64,000 nt of DNA from an uncultured Eubacteriales bacterium (lineage in GTDB: Bacteria; Bacillota; Clostridia; Oscillospirales; Acutalibacteraceae). The translations under genes and the position numbers were made by a program. The DNA is taken from assembly GCA_900316385.1 (NCBI GenBank), contig ONCP01000001.1, forward strand, positions 153,431 to 217,430. The letters run 5' to 3'. Of this stretch, positions 58,937 to 64,000 are shown one piece after another. Position 1 is the first letter of the stretch. Every line of letters begins with the position of its first letter. Under the pieces are notes generated by a model that saw nothing but the letters and a program-made list of their open reading frames with translations, was not told the DNA's origin and ran no database searches.

Positions 58937-59884
58937 ACGGACAAATTTTTCAGTATAGGCAGAACCGAGCACGCCGTGGCGCTGTTCGGCAGCTTTGACG
59001 AGAATATAAAGCTTATCGAGCGGGAGTTCGGCGTACGGGTCACGGTAAGAGGCGACGAGCTGAAAATCTCGGGCGACGAGGAGAGCGTTTTTAAGACCTC
59101 AAAGGTGATCGAGGCGCTGATGCATTTTATCAATCGTGGCGAAAACCTCAGCGAGCAGAACGTCCGCTACTGCATTTCGATGGTAAAGGACGGCTCAGAC
59201 GAGGATTTTTCAAAGCTTGCCGACGACTGTATCTGCATTACGGCAAAGGGCAAGCCCATCAAGCCTAAAACGATCGGTCAGAAAAAGTACTGCAAGGCGA
59301 TCGCGGAGAACACCATCACCTTCGGCGTCGGCCCCGCGGGCACAGGCAAGACCTATCTCGCCGTCGCGATGGCGGTCACGGCGTTCAGAAGCAAGCAGGT
59401 CAACAGGATCATACTCACCAGACCCGCGGTAGAGGCGGGAGAGAAGCTGGGCTTTCTGCCCGGAGATTTGCAGAGCAAGGTAGACCCGTATCTGCGTCCG
59501 CTTTATGACGCTTTGTTTGATATGCTCGGCGTTGAGACCTATCAGAAGTATGTTGAAAGGGGCAATATCGAGATCGCTCCGCTCGCGTATATGCGAGGCA
59601 GAACGCTTGACGACAGCTTTATCATTCTTGACGAGGCGCAAAACACCACCAAGGAACAGATGAAGATGTTCCTCACACGACTGGGCTTCAACTCAAAAAT
59701 GGTCATTACGGGAGACATTACCCAGATCGATCTTCCCAGAGGTGTCAGGAGCGGACTGAAGGACAGCCTCAGGATACTGAGATCCGTTAACGACATCGCC
59801 CAAATCAGGTTCAATGAGAAGGACGTTGTCAGACACCGCCTTGTACAGGATATCATCAAGGCTTACGAAAAGAATCAGGAATAG
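58937..59884 (+). CDS. phoH: PhoH-like ATPase, non-standard start codon
   Basis: About 315 residues. N-terminal region with [18 protein letters not shown], then an ATPase domain with [12 protein letters not shown] (Walker A) and [20 protein letters not shown] (Walker B). PhoH/YbeZ is encoded with ybeY in many bacteria and is linked to ribosome/RNA metabolism. The strong AGGAGG points to ACG at 58937 (8 nt) or ATT at 58934 (5 nt), not to a standard start. From ACG the protein reads [12 protein letters not shown], in frame and family-like. The first standard start (GTG 58976) lies 47 nt from the ribosome site and would cut conserved residues. A single T-to-C change from ATG would explain this. 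Confidence 0.85.
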   Translation, partial: TDKFFSIGRTEHAVALFGSFDENIKLIEREFGVRVTVRGDELKISGDEESVFKTSKVIEALMHFINRGENLSEQNVRYCISMVKDGSDEDFSKLADDCICITAKGKPIKPKTIGQKKYCKAIAENTITFGVGPAGTGKTYLAVAMAVTAFRSKQVNRIILTRPAVEAGEKLGFLPGDLQSKVDPYLRPLYDALFDMLGVETYQKYVERGNIEIAPLAYMRGRTLDDSFIILDEAQNTTKEQMKMFLTRLGFNSKMVITGDITQIDLPRGVRSGLKDSLRILRSVNDIAQIRFNEKDVVRHRLVQDIIKAYEKNQE

Positions 59885-59909
59885 TTTATATAAAGCGAGG
59901 TAAAGCATT

Positions 59910-60410
59910 ATGAGTGAAAAGCTAAGAGTTATTATCGCAAACAACCAGAAAAAGATAAAGGTCCCCACAGGTATGCGTATGCTCATCAGGCGCTGCTGCC
60001 ACGCTGTTCTGCAGCTCGAGGAATTCAGTGAGCCCGCCGAAATCAGCGTGACATTTACCGACAACGAGGGTATCCGCGAGCTCAACCGCCAGTATCGCAA
60101 CATCGACTCGGCGACGGACGTTCTGTCGTTCCCTATGGGCGAGAACGGCGAGTATGACACCAACCTAGAGACGGGCGCGAAAATTCTCGGCGACGTTGTT
60201 ATTTCGCTTGAAAAAGCGAAGGAACAGTCCGAGGCTTTCGGTCACAGCCTCCAGCGCGAGGTCGGATATCTTACGGCTCACAGCGTTCTCCATCTTCTCG
60301 GCTACGACCACATCGAAAAGCTCGAAAAGGTCAGAATGAGAGAAAAGGAAGAGCTCGTTATGGAGAGACTCGGTCTTCCCGCGTCCTCAAGCTACATCGT
60401 TGAGGAATGA
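59910..60410 (+). CDS. ybeY: Endoribonuclease YbeY (rRNA maturation factor)
   Basis: 166 residues. The zinc site H-x3-H-x5-H is in HSVLHLLGYDH, and the conserved IDSATDVLSFPMGE precedes it. YbeY acts in 16S rRNA 3'-end processing and ribosome quality control. It overlaps dgkA by 4 bp and lies 25 bp after phoH. Confidence 0.93.
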   Translation: MSEKLRVIIANNQKKIKVPTGMRMLIRRCCHAVLQLEEFSEPAEISVTFTDNEGIRELNRQYRNIDSATDVLSFPMGENGEYDTNLETGAKILGDVVISLEKAKEQSEAFGHSLQREVGYLTAHSVLHLLGYDHIEKLEKVRMREKEELVMERLGLPASSSYIVEE

Positions 60411-60856
60411 AAAAACAACTGAAAAGCTTTAAAGCGGCGTTTGAGGGCTTTTTTGATTCCGTGAAAAGCGAGGGACACCTTCGCTTTCACCTTGTTGCGT
60501 CCTTTTACGTAATACTGTTCAGCTTTTTTTACGATTTTTCGGCGGCGCAGTGGGCGGTTTTGCTTCTTTTGATAGGAGCGATTTTCTCCGCCGAGCTGAT
60601 CAATACCGCCATTGAAAACGCCTGCGACAGAATAACGGGAGAGATCGACCCGAAAATCAAGGCGGCGAAGGACGCTTCCGCGGCGGCCGTGCTGGTGCTG
60701 GCGATTTTCGCGGTCGCGATCGCGTTTGTATTTTACTTTGATTTGGGCAAGCTTTACGAAATATATTTATTCTTTATAAACCGTGTGTGGCTGTTGATTT
60801 TATTTGCCATTTCGCTTATAATGTCAGTAGTGTTCATCGGCAAATTTAAAAAATAA
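60407..60856 (+). CDS. dgkA: Diacylglycerol/undecaprenol kinase, DgkA family
   Basis: 149 residues. Three core membrane helices with the family's active-site motif ELINTAIENACDRITGE and KAAKDASAAAVLV. In Firmicutes this family mostly phosphorylates undecaprenol rather than diacylglycerol, recycling the lipid carrier of wall synthesis. It has an extra C-terminal helix (WLLILFAISLIMSVVFIG). The start overlaps the ybeY stop (ATGA). A terminator follows before era. Confidence 0.9.
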   Translation: MKKQLKSFKAAFEGFFDSVKSEGHLRFHLVASFYVILFSFFYDFSAAQWAVLLLLIGAIFSAELINTAIENACDRITGEIDPKIKAAKDASAAAVLVLAIFAVAIAFVFYFDLGKLYEIYLFFINRVWLLILFAISLIMSVVFIGKFKK

Positions 60857-60858
60857 TA

Positions 60859-60888
60859 GGAGCCGATTCCTTTGGATCGGCTTTTTTC
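60859..60888 (+). terminator. Terminator between dgkA and era
   Basis: AGCCGAT (60861-60867) with ATCGGCT (60876-60882) and six T. It ends only 17 bp before the era start, so it may attenuate rather than end transcription of the operon. Confidence 0.65.
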
Positions 60889-60904
60889 TTTAACAGGTGA
60901 TTTT

Positions 60905-61819
60905 ATGAAAGACAGTAAGAAAAAATCCGCGTTTATCGCGATCGTCGGCAGACCGAACGTCGGCAAAAGCTCGCTCCTCAACAGGCTTCTCGGCACTAAG
61001 GTCGCGATAGTGTCAAGCAAGCCGCAAACCACCAGAAACCGCATAACGGGCGTGCTCACCGAGGGCGATACCCAGCTGGTTTTTGTGGATACTCCGGGAA
61101 TGCACAAGCCGAAAAACAATCTCGGAAAATATATGGTTCGTTCCGTCAGCGAGAGTATCGGCGGAGTTGACTGCGCTATGCTCGTCGCGGAGGCGGGCAG
61201 AGAGGCGGGCGAAACCGAGAAAAGGCTTATCAACAAGATACGATCAATGGATATCCCCGCGATACTTGCGATCAATAAGATCGACACTCTCAAGGAAAAA
61301 GATGTTCTGATGAAGCAGATCCTCGAGTACAGCTCGCTGTGCGATTTTGCCGCGGTCGTTCCCGTTTCCGCTCAGGACGGAAGCGGACTTTCCGACCTGA
61401 AGGACGAGCTGATGGCTCAGGCGATGGAGGGCGGTCACTTCTTTGAGGACGACACCCTGACCGATCAGCCCGAGCGCGTTCTCGCGAGCGAGATGATAAG
61501 AGAGAAGATACTCAGGCTCTGCGATAAGGAAATCCCCCACGGGATCGCCGTGGTCATCGAGAAAATGCGTATGCGCGAGGGTAAGGATATTCTTGACGTA
61601 GACGCGACGATCTACTGCGAACGCGAAACGCATAAGCGGATACTGATCGGCAAAAACGGCTCTATGCTAAAGAAGATATCGACTTTTTCACGTCAGGATA
61701 TGGAGCGTTTCTTCGGCTGTAAGGTGTTTTTGCAGACATGGATCAAGGTCAGGGAGGACTGGCGCAACAGCGTTCAGCTTATGAGGAATTTCGGCTACGA
61801 CGAAAAGGATTTTGACTAA
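60905..61819 (+). CDS. era: GTPase Era
   Basis: 304 residues. G domain with GRPNVGKSS (G1), DTPG (G3) and NKID (G4), and a C-terminal KH domain with GKNGSMLKKISTFSRQDMER. Era binds the 3' end of 16S rRNA and helps 30S assembly. ATG at 60905 with AACAGGTGA upstream; codons further upstream fall in the terminator region. Confidence 0.95.
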   Translation: MKDSKKKSAFIAIVGRPNVGKSSLLNRLLGTKVAIVSSKPQTTRNRITGVLTEGDTQLVFVDTPGMHKPKNNLGKYMVRSVSESIGGVDCAMLVAEAGREAGETEKRLINKIRSMDIPAILAINKIDTLKEKDVLMKQILEYSSLCDFAAVVPVSAQDGSGLSDLKDELMAQAMEGGHFFEDDTLTDQPERVLASEMIREKILRLCDKEIPHGIAVVIEKMRMREGKDILDVDATIYCERETHKRILIGKNGSMLKKISTFSRQDMERFFGCKVFLQTWIKVREDWRNSVQLMRNFGYDEKDFD

Positions 61820-61902
61820 AAAGCTTGGTTTGAAAACCGAAAATAACAATTATTTCTAATCATATTCGCCCGAAACGGTAAGACACTAATTCGGGTGATA
61901 TT

Positions 61903-62067
61903 ATGAATGAATTTGACGCGTGGAGCTCGTTTTGGTACAGCGGCAGGATCTATGACTACCTGCTCTACAAGAGCATCCACAACGAAAATACCGAGCACCA
62001 TACTTCGGAGACAAAAAATGAAGTTTATGACCAACGGTCTGATAGTGAAAGAACAGAATATCGGTGA
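61903..62067 (+). CDS. yqzL: YqzL-like small protein
   Basis: 54 residues. The beginning FDAWSSFWYSGRIYDYLLYK matches the YqzL family, which is encoded between era and recO in Firmicutes. The standard protein is shorter; here a polar tail of about 25 residues overlaps the recO start by 50 bp. Ribosome site GGGTGA before ATG at 61903. Function unknown. Confidence 0.75.
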   Translation: MNEFDAWSSFWYSGRIYDYLLYKSIHNENTEHHTSETKNEVYDQRSDSERTEYR

Positions 62068-62770
62068 GAAGGACAAGCTAATCACCGCGCTGACCGACAG
62101 CCACGGGATCGTCAAGGCGTTCGCTCACGGCGCGAAGGACATCAAAAGCGCCAAGCGCGCGGGCACGGGTCTTTTGGCTTATTCGAGGCTGACCTTGCAC
62201 AAAGGCAAGGACAGCTACATAGTCGGCGACGCGAGAACGATAAAGATTTTTTCGGGACTCGGAAAAACAATAGAGGGTATGTACTGCGCCCAGTATTTTT
62301 GCGAGCTTGCGGCCTCGCTCTGCCCCAAGGAACAGGAGGCGGGCGAACAGCTCAGGGTCGTGCTCAACGCGCTGTATCTGCTGTCGGAGAACAAACGCGA
62401 TATGCGCGTTGTAAAGCCGTGCGTGGAGCTCAGGCTGATGTGCCTGTCGGGCTATATGCCCGATATTATGATGTGCAGGGATTGCGGCGAGTATGAGAAG
62501 GAAAGTATGTTTTTTCTGCCGAGGTCGGGTCAGCTTGTGTGCCGCGGCTGTTACGAGGAAAAAAACTGCTCCGAGCACCGAATAGCTCTTAACCGAGCGA
62601 CGCTTACCGCGCTGAGACACTGCTGTTACGCGGATATGGAAAAGCTTTTCGGCTTTTCACTGCCCGATCCCGATCTGCGGACGCTGAATTTCTGTTCGGA
62701 GGAATATATACGCTTTATTCTTGAAAAGAATTTTAAAACATTAAAATTTCTGAAAGCGCTTGATCTGTAA
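62018..62770 (+). CDS. recO: DNA repair protein RecO
   Basis: 250 residues. N-terminal OB fold (NGLIVKEQNIGEKDKLIT, GLLAYSRLTLHKGKDSYIVG), helical C-terminal domain and four-cysteine zinc site in MMCRDCGEYEKE and LVCRGCYEEKNC. RecO loads RecA with RecR on SSB-coated gaps. ATG at 62018 has GGAG upstream and gives the normal start inside the yqzL tail. Confidence 0.92.
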   Translation: MKFMTNGLIVKEQNIGEKDKLITALTDSHGIVKAFAHGAKDIKSAKRAGTGLLAYSRLTLHKGKDSYIVGDARTIKIFSGLGKTIEGMYCAQYFCELAASLCPKEQEAGEQLRVVLNALYLLSENKRDMRVVKPCVELRLMCLSGYMPDIMMCRDCGEYEKESMFFLPRSGQLVCRGCYEEKNCSEHRIALNRATLTALRHCCYADMEKLFGFSLPDPDLRTLNFCSEEYIRFILEKNFKTLKFLKALDL

Positions 62771-62820
62771 TGCGGAAAGTGATAATGAAACAGTGAAAAT
62801 TTAAGGTCGAGGAGAACAAG

Positions 62821-64000
62821 ATGGAACACGGAAAAGCGTTGGAGCTTGATAAGATTTTGGGCTTGCTCGCCGAGAAAACCTCGGGAGACGAAAGCAGGGA
62901 AGCGGCGCTGTCGCTAAAACCCGAATGCAACCTGAAAAAAGCCCAAATGAACCTGAAAATGACCGACGACGCGTATGTGCTGTCGGGGAAATACGGCGCG
63001 CCCTACTTCGGGCGGCTTCGCAACGTGGCTAATGAGCTGAGACGAGGCGACGCGGGAGGTATCCTTTCTCCCAGAGAGCTGCTCAGGATCGCGGAAACAC
63101 TGCGCGTGATACGCGGCGTGAAGCAGTGGCAGGGAAAATGCGAGAACACCTCGACCTCGCTCGATTTTTTGTTTCAGGGCTTGGTGCCCAACAAATTCCT
63201 TGAAGAAAAAATAACGGGAGCCATTCTTAACGACGAGGAATTTTCGGATAACGCGTCTCCCGCGCTTGCCGATATCAGGAGAAAAATAAGAACGGCGTCG
63301 TCAAAGGCGAGAGAGGTTCTCGACAAGATAATACACAGCTCAACATATCAGAAATATCTGCGCGATACGATCGTGACCCAGCGTGACGGAAGATACGTAG
63401 TGCCCGTCAAGGCGGAGTGCAGGGGAAACGTCCCCGGACTTGTCCACGATACAAGCGCGAGCGGTCAGACCGTTTTTATCGAGCCTATGGGCGTTGTTCA
63501 GGCAAATAACGACATCAGGGTGCTGGTCGCGAAGGAGGAAGCCGAGATCGAGCGGATATTGTTTGAGCTGTCCGCTCTTGCGGGCTCTTACGCCGACGCG
63601 ATAATCGGCTCCTACAAGTGCCTTGTCGAGCTTGACGTCATCTTTGCCAAGGCTGAGTTGGCGTATTCTATGAAGGCGGTCAAGCCGAAGCTCAACGACA
63701 AGGGCGTGATCGACCTCAAAAAAGCGCGTCATCCGCTTATCCCGGCCGACAGGGTCGTGCCCATAGACGTTACCCTCGGCAAGGATTTTGACACGCTTGT
63801 TATCACGGGCCCGAATACGGGAGGTAAAACCGTAACGCTCAAAACCATCGGGCTTCTGACGCTGATGGCGATGTGCGGACTGATGATTCCCGCGGGCGAC
63901 AACAGCGAGCTCAGCGTGTTTAGAAGGGTCCTCGCTGATATAGGAGACGAACAGAGCATAGAGCAGAGCCTGTCGACCTTCTCGGCGCATATGACGAATA
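62821..64000 (+). CDS. mutS2: Endonuclease MutS2 (partial, runs off the window)
   Basis: At least 393 residues. N-terminal MutS2 part (KALELDKILGLLAEKTSGDE) through the core and clamp helices to Walker A TGPNTGGKTVTLKT and the start of the ABC signature (DIGDEQSIEQSLSTFSAHM). The C-terminal Smr nuclease domain lies beyond the window. MutS2 binds branched DNA, limits recombination, and in some species acts on collided ribosomes. ATG at 62821 follows GAGGAG. It is the last gene in the era-yqzL-recO-mutS2 order. Confidence 0.93.
   Translation, partial: MEHGKALELDKILGLLAEKTSGDESREAALSLKPECNLKKAQMNLKMTDDAYVLSGKYGAPYFGRLRNVANELRRGDAGGILSPRELLRIAETLRVIRGVKQWQGKCENTSTSLDFLFQGLVPNKFLEEKITGAILNDEEFSDNASPALADIRRKIRTASSKAREVLDKIIHSSTYQKYLRDTIVTQRDGRYVVPVKAECRGNVPGLVHDTSASGQTVFIEPMGVVQANNDIRVLVAKEEAEIERILFELSALAGSYADAIIGSYKCLVELDVIFAKAELAYSMKAVKPKLNDKGVIDLKKARHPLIPADRVVPIDVTLGKDFDTLVITGPNTGGKTVTLKTIGLLTLMAMCGLMIPAGDNSELSVFRRVLADIGDEQSIEQSLSTFSAHMTN

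Overview
The window looks like the chromosome of a low-to-middle GC Gram-positive anaerobe of the Clostridia, most likely a gut or rumen Oscillospiraceae/Ruminococcaceae (Ruminococcus-like). This is inferred from gene order (era-yqzL-recO-mutS2; ylxM-ffh-rpsP-khpA; DUF1385-prmC; phoH-ybeY-dgkA-era), a SpoIIM-like protein, a type I dockerin joined to a starch-binding-like module, Big_2/BspA-type surface proteins and a DUF5685-DnaJ gene pair. No rRNA and no complete tRNA was seen.

Layout. 1-830 is a scar-like region: the end of an unknown gene, a 3' half of a tRNA-Pro(TGG) gene, two copies of a two-hairpin repeat and a second copy of the tRNA 3' end. 989-3903 holds small accessory enzymes (Nim-like flavoprotein, methyltransferase, acetyltransferase, tyrosine phosphatase). 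3952-6300 is a polar amino acid ABC transporter whose binding protein is circularly permuted. 6560-8228 is a COG0523 metallochaperone GTPase with four 102-bp tandem repeats in its leader. 8409-14892 holds a PucR/CdaR-type regulator, ftsE-ftsX with a secreted M23 hydrolase, greA and lysS. 14893-18160 is an accessory island: a toxin-antitoxin pair and a third gene lie between two copies of the lysS 3' end, followed by an acetyltransferase, a candidate small RNA, an ORF remnant and a small membrane protein. 18315-30156 holds YfhO, ilvD, a HAD phosphatase, the DUF5685-DnaJ-membrane triad, a secreted lysozyme-like protein and two membrane proteins. 30215-33805 is a pgk-tpiA-gpmI glycolytic operon read leftward. 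34055-43288 is envelope biology: a GT-C-like membrane protein, trmL, a dockerin/CBM esterase, an L,D-transpeptidase, a polysaccharide deacetylase and a decapitated BspA-like gene.

43289-54417 is one long leftward run of eleven housekeeping and signalling genes from trmB to cysS, including a lipoprotein/response regulator/histidine kinase set and recA-recX, with at least one internal promoter before recA. 54655-56085 is a zinc-ribbon membrane protein. 56262-58629 is ylxM-ffh-rpsP-khpA read leftward. 58937-64000 is phoH-ybeY-dgkA-era-yqzL-recO-mutS2 read rightward, the last gene running off the window.

The strongest unexplained signals are: (1) two related leader RNAs (3069-3135 and 11327-11394) whose conserved strand can pair either locally or with the Shine-Dalgarno region, upstream of a phosphatase and an M23 hydrolase; (2) a two-hairpin repeat near a tRNA-Pro scar with fully compensatory stem changes; (3) a toxin-antitoxin module flanked by 126-bp copies of the lysS 3' end; (4) a compact cloverleaf-like or cobalamin-core-like RNA at 17231-17303; (5) a phoH gene whose strong ribosome binding site points at ACG or ATT rather than a standard start codon. 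All functional calls are from sequence reading alone; no search or folding program was run.
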